The translations under genes were made by a program, and so were the position numbers. Of a stretch of 64,000 bases of DNA, positions 54,985 to 63,761 are shown piece after piece. The DNA is from Candidatus Opimibacter skivensis (GTDB lineage Bacteria; Bacteroidota; Bacteroidia; Chitinophagales; Saprospiraceae): NCBI GenBank assembly GCA_016722045.1, contig JADKGY010000008.1, forward strand, positions 372,001-436,000, written 5' to 3'. Numbering within the stretch: position 1 is the first letter of the stretch; each line of letters starts with the position of its first letter. The notes beneath the pieces are model-generated. The model did not search any database. It was given only the letters and a program-made list of their open reading frames with translations, and was not told the DNA's origin.

Positions 54985-57342
54985 ATGAAGTACATCTTCT
55001 ATTTAGCAATTCTATTTTTTGTAATTCTATTACGGAGTAACCTACAAGCTCAAAATTATACACAAACTGTCTATGGCAAAGTCATTGATAAAGCAAACTT
55101 CACAGCTTTACCGCAAGCCTCAATAGAAATATTGAATACAACTCCGCAACTAGGGACTACTTCTTTGCCTGATGGATCTTTTATCATTCCATTTGTTCCG
55201 GTAGGCATATACTCTATTCGGGTCACGAGTATTGGATTCGCCACCAGACAAGTAGATAACATCGTTGTTTCATCCGGAAAACAATCCTATATAGAGATAG
55301 CTTTAGAGGAAGTATCAACTCAACTAAATGAAGTCGTTGTAAAAAGTGAAACGGATAAAAAGCTTCCGGTAAATTCAATGTCCATCATAGGCGCAAGAAT
55401 GTTTTCCGTTGAAGAGACACAAAAATTCGCCGCATCTATTGATGACCCCTCTCGAATGGTCACCTCACTACCCGGTATTACAACGACCAGCGATGGCAAT
55501 GATATATCCATCCGGGGTAATTCAGCGAATGGTGTACTGTGGAGATTAGAAGGGATAGAAATTCCAAACCCAAATCATTTTGCAAACATCGCTTCATCAG
55601 GGGGAGCCATATCAATTCTGAATTCACAACTTCTTGCTAACAGTGATTTTTTGAATAGCGCATTCAGTGCTGAATATGGTGATGCACTTTCCGGGGTCTT
55701 TGACCTGAGACTGCGCAAAGGAAATTATCAAAAAAGAGAATATACGGCTCAGCTCGGATTCCTTGGAATGGATGCATCTGCGGAAGGACCATTACATAAG
55801 AATTACAACGGCTCATATCTCATTAACTACAGGTATTCCACGCTGGCATTAATTCAGTCATTGGGTATACCTCTCGCCGATGGTATAATTAAATTTCAGG
55901 ACCTGGCGTATAATATTTATTTGCCAACAAAAAGATTAGGCTCATTTACGCTATTTGGATTAGGTGGGAAAAGTTCAAAATCTGAGGAAGAAACATTATT
56001 AGATTTTCTGGGAAGTAACACGGTGTTTAAATTGACGTCTGTGGAAAAATCGAATACAGCGGTGACAGGCCTGACCCATAGTAAAATTATTAATGCGAAA
56101 TTAAATATCAGATCAGTCATTGCGATTTCAGGATACCAAATAGGAAACACACAGAAAAGACAGGATGGCCAGGAGGATCCAAGACAGATTGAGAATAACC
56201 AGTATCGTCAATCAAATGCGGCACTTTCCTCTACACTCAACATTCAGACCGGCAGGCGTCATTGGATAAAAACCGGCATTTCACCTACCCTGATGCAGTA
56301 TTCAGTATTGCAAACCAGAAGAGATTCCGCCAATGCGCTTACGACTATATTGGATCATAAAGGTTCCTCTGCATTGATTAATTCTTTTGTACAATGGTTT
56401 TACAATTCATCTTATAAATTTTCTGCAAATATTGGCTTTCACATTGCCTACTTTACATTAAATAAATCTAAATCCCTGGAGCCCAGAGCGGCAATACGAA
56501 TTGGGTTAACACCAAATAATTTTATGAGTATCGGATATGGATTACATAGCCAGATCCAACCATTAGGAACTTACTTTTACCAGGAAAGAGGGCAGGATAA
56601 TCAAATACAATATCCAAATCATAATTTATCATTCACCAGGGCACACCATTTTGTACTTTCGGAGGAATACGATATAAGTAATTTTAATAAAATCAAGTTA
56701 GAAGTTTATTACCAGGCACTTTTTAATGTTCCCATAAGTCCTGATACGGCTGACAAGACATCCATATTAAATGTGGTAGATGAATATTTAAATCAGGAAT
56801 TAGTGAGCAATGGCCTTGGTAAAAATTATGGTATTGAACTCAGTGAAGAAAGGTTTTTACACAATAACCTGTATTATATATTTTCGGCATCTGTCTATCA
56901 ATCGAAATACAAAGCCGCTGACCACATCTGGAGGAACACGAGATTTAATGGAAATTATACGTTTGCTTTTACTGCAGGAAAAGAGTTTACGCTTTCCGGT
57001 AAAAATAATAAGTCAACAGGATCTGTGAATTTTAGAACATTGTATTTGGGGGGATTCAGAACCACACCTATAGATGTAGAAAAGTCGGAGACGTATCATT
57101 TTACGGCAGAGGAGACATACAGAGCCTTTGAAAAACAGTTGCCGCCATATGTCCGTGTTGATTTAAAATTGAGCTACAGGCATAATTTTAAAAATTCCAC
57201 GCTCACCACTTCATTGGATATTCAAAATGTCCTGAATAAAGAAAATGCAAGCGGTGAATTCTACGATACATTTGAGAAGAAAATCAATTACACCACATCC
57301 AATGGGCTCATACCCGTTTTAAATATCAAAGTTGAATTTTAA
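54985..57342 (+). CDS. TonB-dependent receptor with carboxypeptidase-like domain
   Basis: A 785-aa outer-membrane receptor: signal peptide (about 1-22), CarboxypepD_reg domain (about 28-110), a TonB plug (about 120-250: MVTSLPGITTTSDGNDISIRG, GVLWRLEGIEIPNPNHF, SAFSAEYGDALSGVFDLRL) and a barrel ending KVEF. The plug is of the type lacking an obvious metal motif. No SusD or periplasmic binding partner is nearby, so the substrate cannot be guessed. Confidence 0.9.
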   Translation: MKYIFYLAILFFVILLRSNLQAQNYTQTVYGKVIDKANFTALPQASIEILNTTPQLGTTSLPDGSFIIPFVPVGIYSIRVTSIGFATRQVDNIVVSSGKQSYIEIALEEVSTQLNEVVVKSETDKKLPVNSMSIIGARMFSVEETQKFAASIDDPSRMVTSLPGITTTSDGNDISIRGNSANGVLWRLEGIEIPNPNHFANIASSGGAISILNSQLLANSDFLNSAFSAEYGDALSGVFDLRLRKGNYQKREYTAQLGFLGMDASAEGPLHKNYNGSYLINYRYSTLALIQSLGIPLADGIIKFQDLAYNIYLPTKRLGSFTLFGLGGKSSKSEEETLLDFLGSNTVFKLTSVEKSNTAVTGLTHSKIINAKLNIRSVIAISGYQIGNTQKRQDGQEDPRQIENNQYRQSNAALSSTLNIQTGRRHWIKTGISPTLMQYSVLQTRRDSANALTTILDHKGSSALINSFVQWFYNSSYKFSANIGFHIAYFTLNKSKSLEPRAAIRIGLTPNNFMSIGYGLHSQIQPLGTYFYQERGQDNQIQYPNHNLSFTRAHHFVLSEEYDISNFNKIKLEVYYQALFNVPISPDTADKTSILNVVDEYLNQELVSNGLGKNYGIELSEERFLHNNLYYIFSASVYQSKYKAADHIWRNTRFNGNYTFAFTAGKEFTLSGKNNKSTGSVNFRTLYLGGFRTTPIDVEKSETYHFTAEETYRAFEKQLPPYVRVDLKLSYRHNFKNSTLTTSLDIQNVLNKENASGEFYDTFEKKINYTTSNGLIPVLNIKVEF

Positions 57343-57691
57343 CTGGCACCTAACTCTTATTTGTGCTATCTGCTTTTTCTTCAAGCCACTGATTCCGCTA
57401 ATTATCACCAATACTCTATTATAAAAAATTCCCGGGCAAAGAGATCATCATTTCAAACCAAAATCACTCCATCACTGATTACTGATTACTTCTTACCCTT
57501 TTCCACTGCATTTGTTCATAGGCTTTTCCCCTTCTGCCCCTTCCGCCTCTTCTACCTCTTCTGCCCTTTTTTCCGGCATCCAATTTTTTTTCAATCCCCG
57601 TAATCCAAAATTTCTACGCTCTCGTAAATAGTTCTGTTCAATTGAATGAAACGGATTTCTAAAAAAGTTAAACCCAACTAAAAATCAAAAG
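57343..57691. other. 349-bp gap, no supported gene
   Basis: Mostly low-complexity pyrimidine-rich sequence. A small 7-bp-period run (ACTGATT x2, ACTTCTT) lies at 57474-57494 and a CT-rich stretch at about 57520-57590. The last ~60 bases are the 5' leader of the next gene. Confidence 0.5.
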
Positions 57692-58561
57692 ATGAAACCT
57701 TTAAAATCATTCGCCCTTCTGGGTATGTTCGTTTTTATGGCCTTCACTAGCGCACAGGCACAGGATGCGAAAGCCTCTATCAGGGCCGCATATGATAACC
57801 TCAACAAGCGAGACTATGCTGCCTTTACAAAGTTAGTTACACCCGATTTCGTGGAATACACTGCAGGCCCCATGCCGGTGAAAACACCTCAGGCCGCTAT
57901 TGAATCATACAAGATGTTTTTTGCCGCATTCCCGGATTTAAAATTCCAGATCCAGGATATTGCTGCAGGCATGGATGGTCACTATTATGTCAAAGTATCC
58001 ATCACCGGAACGAACACAGGCTCCTTCGGGATGCTGCAGCCTACAGGGAAAAAAATAAGTTTATCGGATGTGGATATTATTGAAATAAATTCAAAAGGTC
58101 TTGCCACATCACATTCAAGCGCAAATCCAAACGGTATTCTTTCGGCTGTGGGTTATGGCTCAGTGACAAACCCATCTACGGCTACGATCATGGATGTATA
58201 TAGTAAATTTAGCAAAGGTGACGTCCCGGGAATCCTGGCGATGTGTACAGATGATGTTGTATTCGATGTTCATGATAATGTGCTAAATCCAACACCAAAG
58301 ACCTACAAAGGAAAAGCAGGAGTAAAAGATTTCTTCACTGATCTGGCTTCAAAAAATCAATACGCAGTCTTCCAACCCTGGCGCTTCATCGCCGACGGAG
58401 ATGATGTCATCATCCTGGTCCATGCAGAATTCAAAAGCACCTCAAATGGTAAAATGTATAAGACGAATTACGTGCATCACTTCACCGTAGTGAATGGAAA
58501 AATTACAAGTTTCAAGGGTGTTGCTGATCTTCAACTACCTGAAATGATGGCCAACCGCTAG
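57692..58561 (+). CDS. exported protein with two SnoaL/NTF2-like domains
   Basis: A 289-aa protein with a signal peptide (about 1-23). It has two tandem NTF2-like cone folds: about 25-135 (IRAAYDNLNKRDYAAFTKLVTPDFVEY...) and 155-285 (IMDVYSKFSKGDVPGILAMCTDDVVFDVHDN...). The first resembles the SnoaL-like polyketide-cyclase-type subgroup, but an exported double-domain version is more likely a binding or stress protein. Ends before a strong terminator. Confidence 0.85.
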   Translation: MKPLKSFALLGMFVFMAFTSAQAQDAKASIRAAYDNLNKRDYAAFTKLVTPDFVEYTAGPMPVKTPQAAIESYKMFFAAFPDLKFQIQDIAAGMDGHYYVKVSITGTNTGSFGMLQPTGKKISLSDVDIIEINSKGLATSHSSANPNGILSAVGYGSVTNPSTATIMDVYSKFSKGDVPGILAMCTDDVVFDVHDNVLNPTPKTYKGKAGVKDFFTDLASKNQYAVFQPWRFIADGDDVIILVHAEFKSTSNGKMYKTNYVHHFTVVNGKITSFKGVADLQLPEMMANR

Positions 58562-58613
58562 ACTGACCATTAACAATCGTAAAATTCAACATCGTTTTTG
58601 TTGAATCCCGTAG

Positions 58614-58654
58614 CTCCGGCAGCACGCTCCTGTACTGCCGGAGTTTCTTTTTTA
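58614..58654 (+). terminator. Rho-independent terminator
   Basis: A 9-bp stem CTCCGGCAG/CTGCCGGAG (58614-58622 and 58635-58643) with a 12-base loop and a T-rich tail, 50 bases after the SnoaL-type gene. Confidence 0.88.
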
Positions 58655-58726
58655 TGCAAAAAAAAGAATCACCCAACCTTTACAGCCTGTCAATAGGTCT
58701 ATCTCATAAAGTCCTGAAACAATACA

Positions 58727-59413
58727 ATGAAAAATCTAAATACCATCTTATTCAAAGCCATTGCTTTATTTATCATTTTAGCAAGCGGCATTCTTTCCTG
58801 CAAAAAAGACACCCTCTCCCCCGATCTGAAACAAATTAATTTTCAGGCGCCGGCTGCTAATCAGGAAAACACCTACATCAGGTATTTTGGCTTCTGCGAT
58901 TTCTTCAACCCTACGCATGATACGTTGCTCCTGAAGGTTGTAAATATCCGCAACAATGTTTTGCAATTAAGGGAGACTTTTACTCCTCACTCTCCCATGT
59001 ATGCATATCATCCTGACCCCCTCAGCTATGAAGTGATCTGGAATGGAGATTATATCATTACTACACCAAATGTTCGCGCAGAAAGCAATTTATTCTTTTT
59101 TTTCGCCGCAGATACGCTATGGTTTAAAAAACCTTCTGCGTTGACACTGAACCAGGATCAATGCAGATTATACGAGGGTACAACACCATTTGAAGGAAGC
59201 GCTATTGGCAGCATTCTTTTATTTAAAGCCGGAGCTGAAGAATTTCTGCAGAAAAAAGTCATCACACAGTTACCTGTATCAGACACAATACTTATATGGG
59301 ATCAATACCTGGTATATGATCGCAATAATATTTATTCATCCTATCAGAATATTAAGCAAAATATTTATATACAAAGCCCTACGGTTTCAGCTTTCACGTT
59401 AATATCTAATTGA
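58727..59413 (+). CDS. hypothetical lipoprotein
   Basis: A 228-aa protein with a lipoprotein signal (IILASGILSCKKD, Cys about 25). The rest is beta-rich without a recognised family (RYFGFCDFFNPTHDTLLLKVVN, LYEGTTPFEGSAIGSILLFKAG). Its stop is followed by the 7-bp array at 59463 and the photolyase operon. No functional hint. Confidence 0.65.
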   Translation: MKNLNTILFKAIALFIILASGILSCKKDTLSPDLKQINFQAPAANQENTYIRYFGFCDFFNPTHDTLLLKVVNIRNNVLQLRETFTPHSPMYAYHPDPLSYEVIWNGDYIITTPNVRAESNLFFFFAADTLWFKKPSALTLNQDQCRLYEGTTPFEGSAIGSILLFKAGAEEFLQKKVITQLPVSDTILIWDQYLVYDRNNIYSSYQNIKQNIYIQSPTVSAFTLISN

Positions 59414-59462
59414 ATATTAATCAATTTATTGCCGCAAATTTCGCAGATTACCGCAAATTAAA

Positions 59463-59516
59463 CTCACATCTCACATCTCACGTCTCACATCTCACGTCTC
59501 ACATCTCACATCTCAC
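59463..59516. repeat. heptamer array (CTCACAT/CTCACGT)
   Basis: Seven full 7-bp units and a partial eighth: CTCACAT x2, CTCACGT, CTCACAT, CTCACGT, CTCACAT x2. It leads directly into copy D of the GGTTGCTGAGCTGT element. Confidence 0.92.
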
Positions 59517-59519
59517 TAT

Positions 59520-59612
59520 GGTTGATGAGCTGCAGTTGGTGAGCTGTCGCCCGAGGTTGAGTGCAAGCAGGTCGAACCATAGCACAAGGATGCATGCCGC
59601 AAGTCGAATCAC
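59520..59612. repeat. dispersed GGTTGCTGAGCTGT element, copy D (rearranged, about two units)
   Basis: Starts GGTTGATGAGCTGCA, then a second partial start TTGGTGAGCTGTCGC, GGTCGAACCAT, AGCACAAGGATG and AAGTCGAATCAC. It reads open into the photolyase frame but ends 14 bases before the proposed photolyase start. Confidence 0.75.
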
Positions 59613-59626
59613 ACTATCTTTGTTGC

Positions 59627-60931
59627 TTGACGACTATCTCCATCTTCTGGTTTCGACGAGACTTACGGCTTCATGACAATCATGGATTATATAAAGCATT
59701 GATGCACGGTGATCCCGTGCTCTGTGTTTTTATTTTTGATAAGAACATTCTGGATGCATTGAAAGATAAGACTGATCGAAGAGTCTCATTCATCCATGAT
59801 TCTCTCCTCCGGATCAATAAAGAATTTACTTCCATCGGATCATCCTTGCTTACGTTCCATGATACTCCTGAAAATGCATTTGTTCAACTGTATGAAAAAT
59901 TTCAGATCAAAAATGTATTCACTAATCATGACTACGAACCGTATGCGATAGCACGCGATGCCGACATTGAAAAACTTCTGACTAAGAAAAAGATTGCTTT
60001 TCATTCCTTTAAAGATCAGGTCATATTTGAAAGATCAGAAATCACAAAAAGTGATCTGACACCTTACACCATTTTTACACCCTATTCCAAAGTGTGGAAA
60101 GACAAATACAATCAGCACCCGCCGGAAAAGTATCCAAGTGAAAAAATATTGAATAAGCTTTTACAAATAAAGAATCAACCCATTCATTCACTCGCATCGT
60201 TAGGATTCAATCATTTAAAATCCAATATTCCTTCTGTCGAGCCGGATACGGAAATAATAAAACATTACGACGAAACAAGAAATCTACCTTATATCCATGG
60301 TACCAGTCGTTTAAGTATCCATCTTCGCTTTGGTACAGTCAGTATTCGGGATTTGGCTAAACTGGCGATAGGTCTAAATGAGCAATGGCTCAATGAGCTC
60401 ATATGGCGCGAATTCTTTATGATGATCCTGTTTCATTTTCCACAAGTAGTCACAGAAAGTTTTAAAAAGAAATATGATACCATCGCGTGGAGAAATAATG
60501 AAAAGGAATTTATGGCCTGGTGCCGTGGTGAAACCGGTTACCCCATGGTCGACGCAGGTATGAGGGAATTAAACGAGACCGGATTTATGCACAATCGGGT
60601 CCGGATGGTTGTGGCGAGTTTCCTGACGAAGCATCTCCTGATCGATTGGCGATGGGGCGAAGCGTATTTCGCAGAAAAGCTTCTTGACTACGAACTCTCC
60701 TCAAACAACGGTAACTGGCAGTGGGCTGCAGGTTGCGGTTGTGATGCAGCACCTTATTTCAGAATATTCAATCCTTATGAACAGGCTAAAAAATTTGATC
60801 CCGATGCGAAGTATATCAAAAAATGGATCAAAAACTATAGAGAAGGATACATTGTTCCTATCGTGGATCATGCTTTTGCACGTACCAGAGCATTGGAAGT
60901 GTATAAAAAAGCAGTCAGCGAAACTTTATGA
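59627..60931 (+). CDS. phr: deoxyribodipyrimidine photolyase
   Basis: Light-driven repair enzyme for UV-induced pyrimidine dimers, 434 aa from the TTG at 59627. This start gives TTISIFWFRRDLRLHDN, the family's normal N-terminus; the open frame reaches further only through repeat copy D. It has an alpha/beta antenna domain (about 1-130) and an FAD domain with RLSIHLRFGTVSIRDLA, WREFFMMILFHFP, GYPMVDAGMRELNETGFMHNRVRMVVASFL and WGEAYFAEKLLDYELSSNNGNWQW. TATCTTTG at 59615-59622 could be the -7 element, but it is only 4 bases from the TTG. Its last 4 bases overlap the next gene. Confidence 0.94.
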   Translation: MTTISIFWFRRDLRLHDNHGLYKALMHGDPVLCVFIFDKNILDALKDKTDRRVSFIHDSLLRINKEFTSIGSSLLTFHDTPENAFVQLYEKFQIKNVFTNHDYEPYAIARDADIEKLLTKKKIAFHSFKDQVIFERSEITKSDLTPYTIFTPYSKVWKDKYNQHPPEKYPSEKILNKLLQIKNQPIHSLASLGFNHLKSNIPSVEPDTEIIKHYDETRNLPYIHGTSRLSIHLRFGTVSIRDLAKLAIGLNEQWLNELIWREFFMMILFHFPQVVTESFKKKYDTIAWRNNEKEFMAWCRGETGYPMVDAGMRELNETGFMHNRVRMVVASFLTKHLLIDWRWGEAYFAEKLLDYELSSNNGNWQWAAGCGCDAAPYFRIFNPYEQAKKFDPDAKYIKKWIKNYREGYIVPIVDHAFARTRALEVYKKAVSETL

Positions 60932-61389
60932 AAACAATCAATTTCGAACAATTCATTCCAATCTCACTTGATAAAGCCTGGGAATTTTTTGCCTCACCTT
61001 CTAATCTTAACCTGATCACACCGGAAAAGCTTCACTTCACTACATTGAGTGAAGTTCCAAAACAGATGTACCAGGGATTGATCATTAAATACAGGATCAG
61101 GCCTATGATGAATATCCCAATGATTTGGGTTACAGAAATTACCTCGATTAAAGACAAAGAATATTTTGTGGATGAACAAACCAAGGGCCCGTATAAATTA
61201 TGGAGACATGAACATCGTTTTCGGGCTGTAGATAATGGTGTCATGATGACCGATATTCTAACCTATGATATTGGCCTTAGCCTTTTAGGCAGATTGGCCG
61301 GGATACTTTGGGTTGATCAACAGGTCGAAGAAATATTTACGTATCGAAGTAAAAAACTGGAAGTATTGTTTGGACATAAAAGTGATTGA
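60928..61389 (+). CDS. SRPBCC family protein
   Basis: A 153-aa START/SRPBCC helix-grip protein (FEQFIPISLDKAWEFFASPSNLNLITPEKLHF, GPYKLWRHEHRFRAVDNGVMMTDILTYDIGL). This subgroup is often found beside photolyase genes in bacteria. It overlaps the photolyase stop by 4 bases (ATGA). Its ligand is unknown. Confidence 0.88.
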   Translation: MKTINFEQFIPISLDKAWEFFASPSNLNLITPEKLHFTTLSEVPKQMYQGLIIKYRIRPMMNIPMIWVTEITSIKDKEYFVDEQTKGPYKLWRHEHRFRAVDNGVMMTDILTYDIGLSLLGRLAGILWVDQQVEEIFTYRSKKLEVLFGHKSD

Positions 61390-61402
61390 TTTCAGGACAG
61401 GA

Positions 61403-61876
61403 ATGAACTCTCTATTATACCGGAATTTACTTTTTACTATTCTTCAGCCCGGGCTTGTGGCGGGCTTGATACCCTATTTGATTATTGAAGATAAATTAGA
61501 TGCTATAAGTTATCAACCAATTAGACTATTTCAATATGCAGGGGTCATTATTTTTTTGACCGGAGCGTTTTTAGTTCTTTATTGCATTTATTATTTCGCG
61601 GTCGAAGGTCGTGGTACACTATCTCCTGCCGATCCTACCCAGAGATTAGTTGTCCATGGCCCCTATCGGTTATCGCGTAATCCAATGTATATTGGTGTGA
61701 CTATGGCGTTGCTTGGTGAGGTCATAGTTTTCATATCATCTTCCTTGTTGATTTATTGCGGCATTATCTTCCTGATGTTCAATCTATTTGTTTTACTGGT
61801 AGAAGAGCCCCGTCTGAAAAGGGATTTTGGCGAAGAATATATCAGCTACAGCAGGAAAGTAAGAAGGTGGATTTGA
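61403..61876 (+). CDS. isoprenylcysteine carboxylmethyltransferase-like membrane protein
   Basis: A 157-aa membrane methyltransferase of the ICMT/PEMT-like family with about four helices. The SAM-binding signature is VVHGPYRLSRNPMYIG and the C-terminal EEPRLKRDFGEEYISYSRKVRRWI. The ATG at 61403 is preceded by a purine-rich GGACAGGA. The upstream in-frame codons overlap the SRPBCC gene and are not family-like. Third gene of the photolyase unit; the methyl acceptor is unknown. Confidence 0.88.
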   Translation: MNSLLYRNLLFTILQPGLVAGLIPYLIIEDKLDAISYQPIRLFQYAGVIIFLTGAFLVLYCIYYFAVEGRGTLSPADPTQRLVVHGPYRLSRNPMYIGVTMALLGEVIVFISSSLLIYCGIIFLMFNLFVLLVEEPRLKRDFGEEYISYSRKVRRWI

Positions 61877-62022
61877 TCCGCCTTTAAAACCAATCCTGTA
61901 TGGGCCAGGTATTTGCTGAGCCATAAAATATTTGTGCAATTTTTTTACTGAAAATCAACGACTTACACAATCATTTTTAGAAAATCTTTACTACTTCCTT
62001 GGTTTTATGGGTATATAAAAAC

Positions 62023-62053
62023 TACCTTTGCGACCCGCTTTAGGAAAGGCGGT
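62023..62053 (+). promoter_or_regulatory. rplM promoter and leader hairpin
   Basis: TACCTTTG (62023-62030) matches the -7 consensus, with a TTGG about 20 bases upstream as a -33 candidate. It is followed by a hairpin CCGCTTT...AAAGGCGG (62035-62052, one bulge), which may be the autoregulatory L13 leader described for this phylum. I cannot test the fold here. Confidence 0.55.
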
Positions 62054-62085
62054 GATTTCTATATTCAATTTTAAATTCTATTGCT

Positions 62086-62526
62086 GTGAATACATTGAGT
62101 TATAAGACCAGGTCAGTACGGACCGAAGACACCACGAAGCGTTGGTTTGTAGTAGATGCTGATGGTGAAGTTCTGGGTCGTCTGGGTACACGTATTGCCA
62201 CCGTTCTCAGGGGCAAGCACAGACCTGAATACACGCCTCATACCGATACAGGAGAGTATGTCATCGTTGTGAATGCTTCTAAAGTAAGGCTGACTGGTAA
62301 AAAAGAGTTGGTGAAGATCTATCAGACCTATTCCGGCTATCCCGGAGGTCAGAAAGAACTGACAGCTACTGAAGTGCGCGCCCGCCGTCCTGAACGCCTT
62401 ATCGAGGCCGCCGTAAAAGGCATGCTGCCAAAAAATAAACTGGGCAACGCCATGTTTATGAAACTTTTCGTTTATCCGGGTCCTGAGCATCCACACGCTG
62501 CTCAAAAACCAGAACCCCTGAAATAA
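62086..62526 (+). CDS. rplM: 50S ribosomal protein L13
   Basis: A 146-aa ribosomal protein with the family core RWFVVDADGEVLGRLGTRIATVLRGKHRPEYTPH and VKGMLPKNKLGNAMFMKLFVYPGPEHPH. It starts with GTG at 62086. First gene of the canonical rplM-rpsI-rpsB-tsf order. Confidence 0.97.
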   Translation: MNTLSYKTRSVRTEDTTKRWFVVDADGEVLGRLGTRIATVLRGKHRPEYTPHTDTGEYVIVVNASKVRLTGKKELVKIYQTYSGYPGGQKELTATEVRARRPERLIEAAVKGMLPKNKLGNAMFMKLFVYPGPEHPHAAQKPEPLK

Positions 62527-62560
62527 TCAACAATCCTCAACAAGTCTAAGTCTATATTTT

Positions 62561-62947
62561 ATGGATACAATCAATGCGATCGGTCGTCGTAAAGCTTCAG
62601 TGGCCAGGGTCTATGTGTCAAATGGCACAGGAAACATTAAGGTCAATGGTCGTGAGTATAAAGAATACTTTCCGCTGTTGCATATCAGTGCCCACGTCAT
62701 CGCCCCGTTACTTGAACTCAATGCACTGACTACATATGACATTAAAGTCAATGTATCAGGTGGAGGTTACCGTGGCCAGTCAGAAGCCATCAGGCTTGCT
62801 ATTGCAAGAGCATTAACAAAAATCAATGCGGATTACAGGCCATTGCTGAAAATCAAAAAATTCCTTACCCGGGATGCACGGGTTGTCGAGCGTAAGAAAT
62901 TCGGTAAGCCAAAGGCAAGAAAGAGCTTCCAGTTTTCAAAACGTTAA
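62561..62947 (+). CDS. rpsI: 30S ribosomal protein S9
   Basis: A 128-aa protein with GRRKASVARVYVSNG at the start, SGGGYRGQSEAIRLAIARAL in the middle and the conserved basic C-terminus KKFGKPKARKSFQFSKR. It lies 34 bases after rplM. Confidence 0.98.
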   Translation: MDTINAIGRRKASVARVYVSNGTGNIKVNGREYKEYFPLLHISAHVIAPLLELNALTTYDIKVNVSGGGYRGQSEAIRLAIARALTKINADYRPLLKIKKFLTRDARVVERKKFGKPKARKSFQFSKR

Positions 62948-62983
62948 TCATTTTTATTTCCTAAAAAACACAACACATCCATC

Positions 62984-63724
62984 ATGGATAAACCAGTATA
63001 TAATGACCTATTGGAAGCAGGTGTTCACTTCGGCCACATGCGCAGCAAATGGAATCCTAAAATGCGCCAATATATTTTCATGGAGCGCAAAGGAATTCAC
63101 ATCATTGACCTGAACCGCACATCCGAATGCCTGGAGAAAGCAGCCCTTGCGATGAAATCAATGGCACGCTCCGGTAAAAAAATTCTTTTTGTAGCCACCA
63201 AGAAACAAGCACGCGAAATCGTGGCTGCAGCTGCAAAGACAGTGAACATGCCTTATGTAACCGATCGTTGGTTAGGAGGTATGATGACCAACTTTGCTAC
63301 CATACGTCGCTCAGTCAAGAAGATGAATAATCTGGAGATGATGCTGACCGATGGGACTCTATCGAGCACTACAAAGAAAGAACGTCTTACGTTGACACGT
63401 GAGATGAATAAACTTAATAAAGTTTTAGGAGGTATCTCGGATATCAACCGTCTACCACACGCAGTATTCATCGTCGATATCGGACGCGAACACCTTGCAC
63501 TGGCAGAAGCAAAAAAACTAGGCATCAAGACATTTGCTATGGTCGATACCAACGCAGATCCAAACCTGGTAGATTTTCCGATCCCGGCTAATGACGATTC
63601 ATCAAAATCAATTTCGTTCATCACGCATTATATCACCAATGCAATTAAGGAAGGGTTAGCTGAACGTGGAAAAGAAAAAGAGGAAGTAGCTGAAGAAACA
63701 GCATCATCAGCCGACGCGAGATAA
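62984..63724 (+). CDS. rpsB: 30S ribosomal protein S2
   Basis: A 246-aa protein: LLEAGVHFGHMRSKWNPKM near the start, YVTDRWLGGMMTNFATIRRSV and MVDTNADPNLVDFPIPANDDSSKSI. The C-terminus is a charged acidic tail. Third gene of the operon. Confidence 0.98.
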   Translation: MDKPVYNDLLEAGVHFGHMRSKWNPKMRQYIFMERKGIHIIDLNRTSECLEKAALAMKSMARSGKKILFVATKKQAREIVAAAAKTVNMPYVTDRWLGGMMTNFATIRRSVKKMNNLEMMLTDGTLSSTTKKERLTLTREMNKLNKVLGGISDINRLPHAVFIVDIGREHLALAEAKKLGIKTFAMVDTNADPNLVDFPIPANDDSSKSISFITHYITNAIKEGLAERGKEKEEVAEETASSADAR

Positions 63725-63761
63725 GCACTTTTCTAGACAGGAGGAATTATTTTTTTATCAA

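Noticed and set aside
54730..54990. Toxin partner after the antitoxin
   Set aside because: The only overlapping ATG frame stops after 8 codons, and no PIN, Doc or RelE pattern is seen in any frame.
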